Assembly: GCA_007116765.1 (NCBI GenBank)
Contig: SKHV01000296.1
Span: 1 to 39,947 of the forward strand
Reading direction: 5' to 3'
From: Prolixibacteraceae bacterium
GTDB taxonomy: Bacteria; Bacteroidota; Bacteroidia; Bacteroidales; Prolixibacteraceae
DNA length: 39,947 nucleotides
This document shows, piece by piece, positions 24,821 through 33,883 of the stretch. A model generated the notes under the pieces. The model was not told where the DNA came from. It did not search any database and saw nothing but the letters and a program-made list of their open reading frames with translations. Each line of letters opens with the position of its first letter. Position 1 is the stretch's first letter. Position numbers and translations under genes: made by a program.

Positions 24821-25151
24821 TTGCCCTAATGTCGCCGCTACACGGTTTTTGACTGCCCGCCGTAGGAGGGGGCTTGTGCCTTGTTCATTCGGCTACTTAA
24901 TTTCGTCGCCATGCGACTTTTCTATTGACCTTACGTCGCTCAGTGCACCTCAGTTCAGTATTCTCAGAGGCTGTAAAACAGAATTAAGCAATTACAAAAA
25001 AGAGGCTGTCAAAAAAGCAATTATTGGTGTCATTCTGAGCTTGTCGAAGAATCTTTTGCATTGAAAAACAGATGTTTCGACTTCGCTCAACATGACACAA
25101 TAGACCTTGCAATCTTTTTTGACAGCCTCTTTAATATTCTATTAACAAGAA
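24821..25151. other. Intergenic repeat-rich stretch downstream of tsaC
   Basis: No supported gene. The left half (24830-24960) is more GC-rich than its surroundings and contains the small hairpin GTCGC-CAT-GCGAC (24904-24916). A degenerate repeat end (AGAGGCTGTAAAA, 24966-24978, followed by AAGCAATTA) precedes the 134-bp inverted-repeat element. A 71-codon frame at 24849-25064 crosses the repeat and is not a gene. Confidence 0.6.
24999..25132. repeat. 134-bp MITE-like element with 19-bp perfect terminal inverted repeats
   Basis: The left end AAAGAGGCTGTCAAAAAAG (24999-25017) and right end CTTTTTTGACAGCCTCTTT (25114-25132) are exact reverse complements. The core carries an independent imperfect palindrome, GTGTCAT...ATGACAC (25027-25098), with TTCTGAGCTTGTCGAAGAATCT-type arms (by parts: TCTGAGC, TCGAAGAATC; and GTTTCGACTTCGCTCA). 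It lies between the convergent tsaC and GGGtGRT genes and could also act as a two-way terminator. Confidence 0.85.
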
Positions 25152-26150
25152 TTACGCTTGCGAAATAGCTACTGCTACTGCAACACTGGCTCCTACCATG
25201 GGGTTATTTCCCATTCCAATTAAGCCCATCATTTCAACGTGGGCAGGAACAGAAGAAGAACCGGCAAACTGAGCATCGCTGTGCATGCGGCCCATCGTGT
25301 CTGTCATACCGTATGAAGCAGGGCCGGCAGCCATGTTGTCGGGGTGTAGTGTACGACCTGTACCGCCACCCGATGCAACAGAGAAATATTTTTTGCCTTG
25401 CTCTAAGCATTCTTTTTTGTACGTACCTGCAACAGGGTGCTGGAAACGTGTTGGGTTTGTTGAGTTTCCGGTAATGGAAACATCTACGCCTTCTTTGTGT
25501 AAAATAGCAACACCTTCGCGTACATCGTCGGCACCGTAGCAGTTCACTTTTGCACGATCGCCATCAGAATAGGCAATGCGCTCAACTTCTTTCACTTCGC
25601 CTGTAGCGTAGTCGAATTGTGTTTGCACATAAGTAAAGCCGTTAATGCGGGCAATAATTTTAGCGGCATCTTTTCCCAAGCCGTTAAGGATAACGCGCAA
25701 AGGCTCTTTGCGAACACGGTTGGCCGATTTAGCAATACCAATGGCGCCTTCGGCTGCAGCGAACGATTCGTGGCCTGCAAGGAATGCAAAACACTTAGTT
25801 TCGTCGCGCAATAGCATAGCAGCCAGGTTTCCGTGGCCAATACCTACTTTACGGTCGTCGGCTACTGAACCGGGAATGCAAAATGCCTGAAGGCCTTCAC
25901 CCAAAGTTGCTGCTATTTCAGCCGCATTGGTTTGCCCTTTTTTAATGGCAATAGCTCCACCAACGATGTATGACCACATGGCATTCTCAAATGCAATGGG
26001 CTGGATTTCTTTCACAATATTATATACATCGACACCTTTATCGTCGCATATTTTTCTGGCTTCTTCCAGCGACGCAATGCCATATGAATTGAGGACCTTG
26101 TTAATTTGGTCGATTCTCCTGCCGTAGCTTTCAAATAATTGTTGTTTCAT
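25152..26150 (-). CDS. GGGtGRT protein (conserved, function unknown)
   Basis: 332-aa protein recognised by the GGGTGRT motif at residues 261-267 (FSVASGGGTGRTLHPDN). Glycine-rich and Ala-rich segments elsewhere (IGHGNLAAMLL, AGHESFAAAEGAIGIAKSAN, the C-terminal GLIGMGNNPMVGASVAVAVA) suggest a nucleotide- or cofactor-binding fold, but no known catalytic motif was identified. Cys are at 35, 91, 120, 204 and 248. The start at 26150 (MKQQLFESYG) follows AGGAGG at a good distance; that site overlaps the stop of the NifU-like gene (TAGGAGG), an unusually strong Shine-Dalgarno for this phylum. The upstream in-frame ATG at 26204 would overlap the NifU-like gene. The pairing with a scaffold protein suggests an iron-sulfur-linked role (inference). 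Confidence 0.85.
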   Translation of the reverse strand: MKQQLFESYGRRIDQINKVLNSYGIASLEEARKICDDKGVDVYNIVKEIQPIAFENAMWSYIVGGAIAIKKGQTNAAEIAATLGEGLQAFCIPGSVADDRKVGIGHGNLAAMLLRDETKCFAFLAGHESFAAAEGAIGIAKSANRVRKEPLRVILNGLGKDAAKIIARINGFTYVQTQFDYATGEVKEVERIAYSDGDRAKVNCYGADDVREGVAILHKEGVDVSITGNSTNPTRFQHPVAGTYKKECLEQGKKYFSVASGGGTGRTLHPDNMAAGPASYGMTDTMGRMHSDAQFAGSSSVPAHVEMMGLIGMGNNPMVGASVAVAVAISQA

Positions 26151-26163
26151 ATTTTTCGTCCTC

Positions 26164-26856
26164 CTATTCTTTACGTGGGTCAATAACTTTAACTGCTTCG
26201 TCAATACGACCGTACTTGCCCGATGCTTGCTTTAATGCTTCGTTGGCATCGGTACCGGCTTTGATCATGTCCATCATACGGCCCAGGCTAACAAATTCGT
26301 AACCGATAATTTCGTTGTTTTTATCGAGACCGATTTTTGTGATATAACCTTCGGCCATTTCCAAATAGCGGGGACCTTTAGCTGTAGTTCCATACAGGGT
26401 TCCTGTAACGCCGCGCAAGCCTTTACCAAGGTCTTCAAGTCCGGCACCAATTGGCAAACCACCTTCAGAGAAAGCCGTTTGCGTGCGTCCGTAAACAATT
26501 TGCAGGAATAATTCGCGCATAGCTGTATTGATGGCATCGCACACAAGGTCGGTGTTCAATGCTTCTAAAATAGTTTTACCGGGCAATATTTCAGATGCCA
26601 TGGCAGCTGAGTGAGTCATACCGGTACAACCAATTGTTTCAACCAAGGCTTCTTCAATGATGCCTTCTTTCACGTTAAGGGTTAGCTTACAAGCACCTTG
26701 TTGTGGTGCGCACCAGCCTACACCGTGGGTCAAACCCGAGATGTCTTTTACTTCTTTGGCTTTTACCCAACGACCCTCTTCAGGAATTGGAGCCGGGCCA
26801 TGATTTGCACCCTGTGCAACACAAATCATGCCTTCAACTTCGTGTGTAAAACTCAT
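26164..26856 (-). CDS. IscU/NifU-like iron-sulfur scaffold protein
   Basis: 230-aa protein whose middle resembles IscU/NifU scaffolds: LVETIGCTGMTHSAAMASEI then PGKTILEALNT is the counterpart of the IscU GC..A.ASSS...KGKT..EAL block, and C106 (DLVCDAI) sits where the third ligand is expected. Other Cys are C12, C49 and C56 (GWCAPQQGAC). It is longer than IscU (about 130 aa) and has an additional C-terminal domain (from about 125: GRTQTAFSEGGLPIGAGLEDL). It is the first gene of a two-gene operon with the GGGtGRT gene, separated by 13 bp. A leader of about 110 nt precedes it, with a -7 element at 26973-26980. Confidence 0.82.
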   Translation of the reverse strand: MSFTHEVEGMICVAQGANHGPAPIPEEGRWVKAKEVKDISGLTHGVGWCAPQQGACKLTLNVKEGIIEEALVETIGCTGMTHSAAMASEILPGKTILEALNTDLVCDAINTAMRELFLQIVYGRTQTAFSEGGLPIGAGLEDLGKGLRGVTGTLYGTTAKGPRYLEMAEGYITKIGLDKNNEIIGYEFVSLGRMMDMIKAGTDANEALKQASGKYGRIDEAVKVIDPRKE

Positions 26857-26972
26857 TTTTCCAATAGTTTATTTATAACCATTATTTATATTTAATGGCC
26901 GCTATCCGGTTTTTTTTGATGCAGCCATTTATGCTTATTATTTTTGGGAATTTATTAAGCAAAAACGAGGGG

Positions 26973-26980
26973 CAAAAATA
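26973..26980 (-). promoter_or_regulatory. -7 element for the NifU-like/GGGtGRT operon
   Basis: On the minus strand this reads TATTTTTG (TAnnTTTG), 117 bp before the NifU-like start. No -33 TTTG at standard spacing. Confidence 0.4.
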
Positions 26981-27061
26981 TAAAAATATTGGAATCATGC
27001 GGTATAAAACACCTGTTCCGAAACAAATATAAGGTTGAATTAAAGCTGAAATTTAATTAAG

Positions 27062-30049
27062 CTACCAGTCCATGTTTTGGGTAAGCGATTCCCTGATTAT
27101 TTTCCTCAGTTCCATTTGTTTGTTCGAAACGGCAAAGCGTGCAGCAGGCCTGTATTTTTCGGCATAGCGTGGCCGGGCCGGGCGGTACGACATATTGTCC
27201 ATGGTGCCCCTCACATCAACACCGAGCTGAATGGGCAGCGGGCTTTCAACAAGTGAAATGTGGTAGTCGAAACTCATGTCGAAATTGTGGCGCCCGGCAA
27301 CAATGGCTTTGTAGCGGTCCATCACAATCAGGAAGGGGTATACATCAATTTCTTCGCGGAATATGGTGAATTCGGCCGAGAGGGAATCCACCCTGTTTTC
27401 GGCTTGTTTTGTAAAGCGCAGGGTTTTGGCAATTTCGCTGAAGGTTTCTCCGTCCATGAGCACCAAATCCTGTCCTGCCACCGAAGCAGCTCCACGCAGA
27501 GTCGACATCTTCAAGTTGTAGGTCGAGTCGAGATATGTTTCAATGGCCAGGTGAAATTCACCTTCGCCGCCAAATGAACGTAACATGGGCATTAGCGAAT
27601 CAACTTCGGGAATCATGCTCAAAAGTTCCGAGATTTCCACATCGAGCATGTGGTAGTCGAGCCCCAGAAAAAGATGGTTTTTACGCGGCGTGCGGTACAT
27701 GGCCGTGAGCTGCATGCGGGCTGCCGGTGTTACCAGGCGCATTTCATCGAGCAGCAAAATGCCGTCGTAAACGCGCACTATGCCAGTAATATTTGTAGCC
27801 GAATCTATGCCGAACGAAGCATTGTCGATTTTTGTATTCAGCGTTATGTCAATTCCTTTGGGAACCATATACGGGCCTGCATCGCTGACTACCGGGCCTC
27901 CATTTTCTTCAACCTGCACCTCTTCATAGCCAATGCCACTGGTGAGGTTCATTATTTGCATTACATCGGTGGTGCTCGATTCAAAATTAAAATTGCCCCG
28001 CAGGATTGAGTCTTCCCTGAAATACGACAAAACATTCACAAGTGTACCCGAAAGCCTGAAATCGGAGCGGTCAAGTACAATACTGCTTTCTTCAATGTTG
28101 AATGTTTCGGGGGTGAAGTCCAGTTTAATCGAAGGTATTTCTATATCGTAATTGAAGCCATCGTAAACAATGTAGCCTTTTTCCATATTGAGCAAACCTT
28201 GCGGCTGCCATTGTAAAAATATGTCTTCCTGCTTGCTGTCGTAAACAATATTTGATTCGATATTCATTTTTGCAATGTCGGCAAAACTTTGCCCCACTTT
28301 TCCGTTCATTTCGTTGCTGCTGAAAGCCATTTCAATGCCTATAATGTCGGGGTTTTCAATTCCGGGCGCTAACATTATTCTGCCAATTGGCTTGGTCAAA
28401 GCTATGGACATTGTGTCCATGCTTGCGCTTAATGCATCAATATTGAATGAGCAGATAATGTCAGGAACGCGCGTGGTGTCCATAACATCGGACATTTCAA
28501 TGTTAATAAAAGCATGCTCAAGCGCTACATCGAAGCTGTCGGGCATAAAGGCCGAAAAGTTTTGCGAAAAAACTGAGGCTGATATAAAGGCGGTATTAGC
28601 CGATTGCGGTGCATGGGCGGGCAAAGAAAATTCGATGTTTGTTTGGTCGCTTTTCACAAAAATGCTGTCGTAAACCGCATCGAGCGCATTTATGCTTAGC
28701 GTACCGGCCAGTTTCATTTTATCAATTTCAAACTTTTCGAGTTGCGCCAAAGTAAAAGCCGATTGAATTTTTCCGCTGGCTTTACCCTTCATTTCTATAT
28801 TTAAGTTTTCAGGAATAAAAGGCTTGAACTCTTCGAGCGTGAGCTTGCCATTGCTTTGCAGGTCGAGGTGTATGTCGGAAAACAATTGAGTAACTGTTCC
28901 TTTTGTGCTGATTTGCGATTGAGGTGTTTTTGCATCGAAGTTGTTAATATGCAATACAGTGGCCGCATCGCTAAGCAAGTCGGATGTAAAGGTGATTTCG
29001 CCAAAAACATCGTGCAATTTCAGCGGAACATCAACATAGCCCAGCGTTCCGTTTTCGAGGCTTATGCTCATATCGACCAGAGGCATTTCGTTTTGATTGT
29101 AGATGCCAATTACACTTCCCGTTGAGGCCACAAGTCCATCGGCTTCGATGCCTTCGTAATACGATTGAAACGAAGGGGGAACCAACTCCAGCACCCTGGC
29201 AAGTGGCGATTTATTCAGTATAAACGAAAGGCCGAAAGAGGTATCCTTGCTGTGGGAGTCGTAGGCAATGGAGCCGCTCATTTGCAGGTCAACATCGTTA
29301 AGTACTCCCTTTAGATTATCGATTAAGAGTTCTTGCTTGTCAAACACAAAATCGGACAAGAGGTGCATTTGCACGGGTGTATTCAAAAGGTATTGCTCAT
29401 TGAAATAATTGAACGAAACGACACTGCGATGGATTTTCACATCGCTGCGAACTACATTTTGCTCCACCGCTGCATTTATGAGTGCATGGAGTCCATCGAT
29501 AAGGGCATACATTTTCTCAACATGGTCGATATACGAAATATTGGTGTTTACAATGCTTATGCCATCAATTGTAATGGGCAGCTCTTCTGTTTCAGGGGCT
29601 TCGTTGTTATTTTCAATATTGCCGACCTCACTAACGGGGAAAATAGAATAATTATTAATGCCGGTTGAATCGACAAAAACATTCACGGTTCCATTGGTGA
29701 ATTTCAATTCATTAACATGAATTTCTTTTCTTTTTCGCCAGGCATCAACATCAACAATGGCCAGCATTTGCTGCGCTGCAACAAGTGTATCGTTTTGTGC
29801 ACCGGGGGTTGGGTTTATGAGGGCAAAGTCGGAAATTTTAAGACCAAATTGCGGAAAAGTACTGAAAAATGTGAGTTCGACTTCGCCAATCTGGCTTTGG
29901 CAGGTGAGCATTTTGTCGGCTTGTTTGCGCACAATGGGCGTGAGGCGTTCTGGCGTAAAAATAAGCCAAAGTGTTATGCTTACTGCAATTAAAGCAACTG
30001 CAAGCAAGGATAACAGTGTTATTAAAAATATTTTCAATGCCCGCCTCAT
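27062..30049 (-). CDS. AsmA-like envelope protein
   Basis: 995-aa protein with one N-terminal membrane anchor (FLITLLSLLAVALIAVSITL then WLIFTPERL) and a long beta-rich body of the AsmA superfamily. The early family mark LTPIVRKQADKMLTCQSQIG-EVELTFFSTFPQFGLKI (by parts: ADKMLTC, GEVELTFFSTFPQFGL) matches the typical AsmA N-terminus. The C-terminal AsmA-like region (from about 840) includes LRGAASVAGQDLVLMDGETF and FDMSFDYHISLVESPLPIQLG-type repeats, by parts FDMSFDYHIS and SPLPIQLGV. Such proteins are inner-membrane-anchored bridges implicated in phospholipid transport or outer-membrane assembly. A small lipoprotein gene ends 12 bp upstream of its start, so the two form an operon. Confidence 0.85.
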   Translation of the reverse strand: MRRALKIFLITLLSLLAVALIAVSITLWLIFTPERLTPIVRKQADKMLTCQSQIGEVELTFFSTFPQFGLKISDFALINPTPGAQNDTLVAAQQMLAIVDVDAWRKRKEIHVNELKFTNGTVNVFVDSTGINNYSIFPVSEVGNIENNNEAPETEELPITIDGISIVNTNISYIDHVEKMYALIDGLHALINAAVEQNVVRSDVKIHRSVVSFNYFNEQYLLNTPVQMHLLSDFVFDKQELLIDNLKGVLNDVDLQMSGSIAYDSHSKDTSFGLSFILNKSPLARVLELVPPSFQSYYEGIEADGLVASTGSVIGIYNQNEMPLVDMSISLENGTLGYVDVPLKLHDVFGEITFTSDLLSDAATVLHINNFDAKTPQSQISTKGTVTQLFSDIHLDLQSNGKLTLEEFKPFIPENLNIEMKGKASGKIQSAFTLAQLEKFEIDKMKLAGTLSINALDAVYDSIFVKSDQTNIEFSLPAHAPQSANTAFISASVFSQNFSAFMPDSFDVALEHAFINIEMSDVMDTTRVPDIICSFNIDALSASMDTMSIALTKPIGRIMLAPGIENPDIIGIEMAFSSNEMNGKVGQSFADIAKMNIESNIVYDSKQEDIFLQWQPQGLLNMEKGYIVYDGFNYDIEIPSIKLDFTPETFNIEESSIVLDRSDFRLSGTLVNVLSYFREDSILRGNFNFESSTTDVMQIMNLTSGIGYEEVQVEENGGPVVSDAGPYMVPKGIDITLNTKIDNASFGIDSATNITGIVRVYDGILLLDEMRLVTPAARMQLTAMYRTPRKNHLFLGLDYHMLDVEISELLSMIPEVDSLMPMLRSFGGEGEFHLAIETYLDSTYNLKMSTLRGAASVAGQDLVLMDGETFSEIAKTLRFTKQAENRVDSLSAEFTIFREEIDVYPFLIVMDRYKAIVAGRHNFDMSFDYHISLVESPLPIQLGVDVRGTMDNMSYRPARPRYAEKYRPAARFAVSNKQMELRKIIRESLTQNMDW

Positions 30050-30061
30050 GGGTTATTCTTT

Positions 30062-30433
30062 TTATGGTGATGTGCTTACTTTGGTAAACGAAAATGTTTT
30101 TCCAAAGCTGTCTTCATATTTCAGCGAGGTTTCGCTTAGTTGGGTAACTGTATAAATTTTGGGTACAGTGCCCCCCATTTCCATTATGTGAATGTGGGTT
30201 AGTTCAGCCTCAACCAGTGTCCAGGTAAAACTTTGTGCTTCGTCCTCCATCACATCGTCGCCTTCGTCCCAGGTTGTTCCTGTACCATCAATAAGGTATT
30301 TATAATAAAGTGTGCCCGACTCCCATTTCCCAATGAGCATCGATTCATCGAAAGAATCGTCGAAGTCGATACACGAAGTAACAAGAAATAAAGAAAAAAG
30401 CAGCACCGAAAAATAAAGAATAATTCTTTTCAT
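30062..30433 (-). CDS. Small lipocalin-like lipoprotein
   Basis: 123-aa protein with a signal ending in a lipoprotein Cys (LFLVTSCIDFDDS). The mature part begins with an acidic stretch, then LIGKWESGTLYYKYLIDGTG, a pattern of lipocalin-like beta-barrel lipoproteins in Bacteroidota (conserved G-x-W), followed by several beta strands. No ligand is evident. It is co-oriented with and 12 bp upstream of the AsmA-like gene, suggesting an envelope function shared with it. A strong terminator separates it from the upstream protease gene. Confidence 0.7.
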   Translation of the reverse strand: MKRIILYFSVLLFSLFLVTSCIDFDDSFDESMLIGKWESGTLYYKYLIDGTGTTWDEGDDVMEDEAQSFTWTLVEAELTHIHIMEMGGTVPKIYTVTQLSETSLKYEDSFGKTFSFTKVSTSP

Positions 30434-30484
30434 AGCGATAATATTACAAGATTAAACTTGAACTAAAATAGAGAAAAATCCATT

Positions 30485-30535
30485 AAAAAACACCATAACA
30501 TACATCAATTAATTCTGTATGTTATGGTGTTTCTT
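30485..30535 (-). terminator. Terminator of the tricorn-type protease gene
   Basis: Perfect 17-bp inverted repeat AAACACCATAACATACA (30488-30504) and TGTATGTTATGGTGTTT (30516-30532), with an 11-nt loop. On the minus strand the stem is followed by TTTAATG after the GTGTTT arm, so transcription from 30549-33779 should end here. Confidence 0.85.
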
Positions 30536-30548
30536 TATGCTGAAAAAA

Positions 30549-33500
30549 TTACTTCACCGGTGCTGCCGGAATTTGAGGTAATGGTTTTCTGTCATTAAGT
30601 TCTTCGAGAATAATTTCGATGGCCTTATTAAGCTGCTGATCTTCACCTATGAACTCTTTATACGGGTCGTTCTCAATCATTATATCAGGCTCTACTCCTA
30701 CACCCTCTATCATCCAGTTTCCATCCATGGAAATAGAGGTGAACTGAGGAATTCTCAGGTCGGTGCCATCGACAAAAGGCAGAGAACCTGTAATACCCAC
30801 AACACCACCCCATGAACGAGTTCCCACTATGGTTCCAAGACCCATTTCGCGGAAACCGTATGGGAATAGGTCGCCATCGGAAGCCGAATATTTATCGATC
30901 AATGTAACCTTGGGACCCACAAGCGTTTCACGAGGCACTGGAGTTACCTCAGGTGAATTGCGTCTCATATTGGCTCGGTATGCTTCGCGTGCCAAACGCT
31001 CGAGTATCATGGGTGAAACGTTTCCACCTCCGTTTCCACGGTCGTCGATAATGAGTCCTTCTTTATGAAGCTGCGGATAAAAATAGCGCACAAACTGATT
31101 CAATCCGTTAGGCCCCATGTCGGGAATATGAACATATCCAATTTTTCCGTCGGTCGCTTCGTTCACTTTTCGGATATTATCGTTTACCCATTTGAAGTAG
31201 TAAAGTTCACTTTCGTCGTCGATGGGTTCAACCAATACTTTCCTCGCACCTTCTTCCCGGGGATTGCTGTTTATGGTCAGCTCGACAGTTTGGCCGGCTT
31301 TACCAACCAACAATTCAAAAATATTGCTTAGCTGATTCACCGGCTGCCTGTCAATGGCAATGATAAAGTCACCTTCGCTTACATCGACACCGGGAACCTG
31401 TAGTGGCGAGGCCAAAGACTTGCTCCATGGAGCGCCGTCGAGAATTTCATCAATTTGGAAGAAGCCCGAATTGTGTGCCGAAATTTTGGCTCCCAGCAAT
31501 CCAGTTTTGATTCTTTCAGGAGTGGGTTTTTCTCCGGTATTGATATAGGCATGCCCCGCGTTGAGCTCGCCAATCATCTCACCCAAAATATAGTTAAGAT
31601 CGTCGCGATGGTTCACATAGGGAAGTATCTCACTGTATTTATCATGAATGCTTTTCCAGTCGACACCGTGCATGTTTTCCACGTAGAAGAAGTCGCGCAT
31701 TTGTCGCCAAACCTCGTCAAAAATTTGTTTCCACTCGGCTTTGTAGTCGATGTGCATTTTCACTCCCGACAAATCAAGCGGCTTGTCTATTTTAATGGGA
31801 GCAGAAGGCACATCAATCACACTCCAGTTACTACCCTGTGCCACCAACATTTTTTTGTGGTCTGACGAAACGGTATATCTGTAATTCCCCAAATCTTCTT
31901 CTTTTTGATTTTTAAAATCGTACCTCATGAGTGAGCTTTGATTCGATGCCCCCTGAATGGTGCGATTGTAGAACAAAATACCATTAATGCATTGTATATT
32001 TGAGTAGTATGCAGGCTGTATGGGCAGAGCTACAATTCGCCTTTCAATGCCGTCGAAATCAATTTCGACAAGTTCATTTTTCTTATCTTCTTCTTTTTTA
32101 TCGCCTTCACCATTTGTCGGAACAACGTCGGTGTTTACCAAGGCAAAGGGTGAAGGAGTTTTTTTGCTGAGCATGGCCGCATACACCCTGTCGGTGTTAA
32201 TATATGCATGATTCCACTCGGTACGACTATAGGTTGGATTAAAATCGCGTTGCGATGAATAAAGAAGATACTTGCCGTCGCACGAAAAAGCCGGACTCGA
32301 TGAGCTGTACCATTTTTCAGTGACTTGATTGATATCTCCGCTTTCTACATTTACCAGTTTGATAACATTCATTTGGTTGGGCATACCGTCGGAGAAGGCA
32401 ATCCAACGACTATCGGGGCTCCAGTTAAAGTCGCCCAGGCGCGAAAAGGTACTGCCGGCCAATTGTTTTGTTCGTCCATTATCAACTTGAGTAAGCATAA
32501 GTCTGTAGTGCTGATCGTTCCATGCAATGTAACGACTATCGGGGCTCCAGCTGAAATTGAATTTATAGGTATCGCTATCTTGCGTAAGCTGCTTTGCTTC
32601 TCCTTCACCATTTGCTGCCTGAATCCAAATTTCGTATTCACCGCTTTGGTCAGAAATCCATGCCATCCATTCGCCATTTGCCGAGTATTTGGCTGCACGG
32701 TCGTGAGCATGTGGACTTTGGGTATGATTATAAGTAATTCCTTTGTCGGCCGGCACAGAGAAAATATCGCCCCGGGCAGTGAAAAGAACCCTTTCGCCGG
32801 TAGGCGACAAACTGGCCGAAGCTATATTCCCCGACACATCGGTAAGGGCCTGCCGCGCAAATCGCATATCGTTATGAATCACAACTTCAATCTGCTTAAT
32901 TTCACGGGTTTTTGCATCGAAGGTGAATAAGAATCCCCCTTTTTCGAAAACAATTGTATTGCCGTTGTGCGAAGGAAACTTAATGTCGTAATCGGTAAAA
33001 TGTGTTACTTTTTCGGTTTCTTGGGTATTAGTGTTATATACAAAAAGGTTCATTGTCCGATCTCTGTCCGAGAGAAAAAATATTTCGTTGCCAATCCACA
33101 TGGGAAACAAATCCTGTGCATCGTTTTGAGTGATGGCTTTGGTTTCGTTTGTATTAAAATCGCGCACCCAAATTTCGTCAGCCATTCCACCCCGGTAATA
33201 TTTCCAGGTTCTGAACTCGCGAAAAACCCGATTGTAAGCCAATTTTTCGCCATCGGGCGAAAATGATGAAAATCCGCCTTCGGGCATGGGGAGTTGCTCG
33301 GGCAAGCCACCATTTACCGAAACTTTATATAACTGCCCTTTAAAAGAATTAAAAGAGTTCATGCGACTGCGGAAAATAATGTTTTCGCCATCGGGAGTCC
33401 AAGCCATTACAATGTTGTTTGGTCCCATACGATCGGAGACATCATCGCGACTAAGGGTTGCAGTATAGGTTAAACGTCTGGGCTCTCCACCGTTTGCCGG

Positions 33501-33779
33501 CATAACAAAAACTTCGGTATTGCCGTCGTATTGTCCGGTAAAGGCAATTTGCGAACCATCAGGCGAAAAACGGGCAAACATTTCCATGCCCTCGTGCGAA
33601 GTAATTTTCCGGGCAATTCCACCATCGATGGGTACAACATAAATGTCGCCGGCATGGGTGAATACTATTTGTGTGTCACTCACACCCGGGAAACGTAACA
33701 AACGTGCTTCGTTTGCATACATAATAGCGGGCACTAAAAACATAATGGTAATTGATAACAACAGCTCTTTTAGCTTCAT
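30549..33779 (-). CDS. Tricorn-type S41 family protease
   Basis: 1076-aa exported protease. A signal peptide (MKLKELLLSITIMFLVPAIM then YA) is followed by WD40/TolB-like beta-propeller repeats to about residue 640 (repeated WSPDSRYIAW, FSPDG, WTPDGENI motifs). Then come the core helical domain with GELNAGHAYIN (the catalytic His region of tricorn), a PDZ domain (about 760-850, GDFIIAIDRQPVNQLSNIFELL by parts: GDFIIAIDRQPVNQL), and the S41 domain with nucleophile Ser in KYSASDGDLFPYG. The family is normally 1000-1100 aa, so it is complete. Tricorn-like enzymes degrade oligopeptides; the signal peptide places this one in the periplasm. It has its own terminator, so it is probably monocistronic. 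Confidence 0.95.
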   Translation of the reverse strand: MKLKELLLSITIMFLVPAIMYANEARLLRFPGVSDTQIVFTHAGDIYVVPIDGGIARKITSHEGMEMFARFSPDGSQIAFTGQYDGNTEVFVMPANGGEPRRLTYTATLSRDDVSDRMGPNNIVMAWTPDGENIIFRSRMNSFNSFKGQLYKVSVNGGLPEQLPMPEGGFSSFSPDGEKLAYNRVFREFRTWKYYRGGMADEIWVRDFNTNETKAITQNDAQDLFPMWIGNEIFFLSDRDRTMNLFVYNTNTQETEKVTHFTDYDIKFPSHNGNTIVFEKGGFLFTFDAKTREIKQIEVVIHNDMRFARQALTDVSGNIASASLSPTGERVLFTARGDIFSVPADKGITYNHTQSPHAHDRAAKYSANGEWMAWISDQSGEYEIWIQAANGEGEAKQLTQDSDTYKFNFSWSPDSRYIAWNDQHYRLMLTQVDNGRTKQLAGSTFSRLGDFNWSPDSRWIAFSDGMPNQMNVIKLVNVESGDINQVTEKWYSSSSPAFSCDGKYLLYSSQRDFNPTYSRTEWNHAYINTDRVYAAMLSKKTPSPFALVNTDVVPTNGEGDKKEEDKKNELVEIDFDGIERRIVALPIQPAYYSNIQCINGILFYNRTIQGASNQSSLMRYDFKNQKEEDLGNYRYTVSSDHKKMLVAQGSNWSVIDVPSAPIKIDKPLDLSGVKMHIDYKAEWKQIFDEVWRQMRDFFYVENMHGVDWKSIHDKYSEILPYVNHRDDLNYILGEMIGELNAGHAYINTGEKPTPERIKTGLLGAKISAHNSGFFQIDEILDGAPWSKSLASPLQVPGVDVSEGDFIIAIDRQPVNQLSNIFELLVGKAGQTVELTINSNPREEGARKVLVEPIDDESELYYFKWVNDNIRKVNEATDGKIGYVHIPDMGPNGLNQFVRYFYPQLHKEGLIIDDRGNGGGNVSPMILERLAREAYRANMRRNSPEVTPVPRETLVGPKVTLIDKYSASDGDLFPYGFREMGLGTIVGTRSWGGVVGITGSLPFVDGTDLRIPQFTSISMDGNWMIEGVGVEPDIMIENDPYKEFIGEDQQLNKAIEIILEELNDRKPLPQIPAAPVK

Positions 33780-33883
33780 AGTCCTATATTTTTATTTATA
33801 CTAATTTGGTAGATTATTATTCATGGTGTAAAAATATCAATGTTTAAGAATAATATCAACGGCATTCATCATACTTAAAAACA

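Noticed and set aside
24849..25064. 71-codon plus-strand frame after tsaC
   Set aside because: It runs through a GC-rich non-coding part and into the 134-bp inverted-repeat element; no start signal or family resemblance.
27139..29992. Many long plus-strand frames opposite the AsmA-like gene
   Set aside because: They are shadows of the 995-residue minus-strand gene, without starts or domains of their own.
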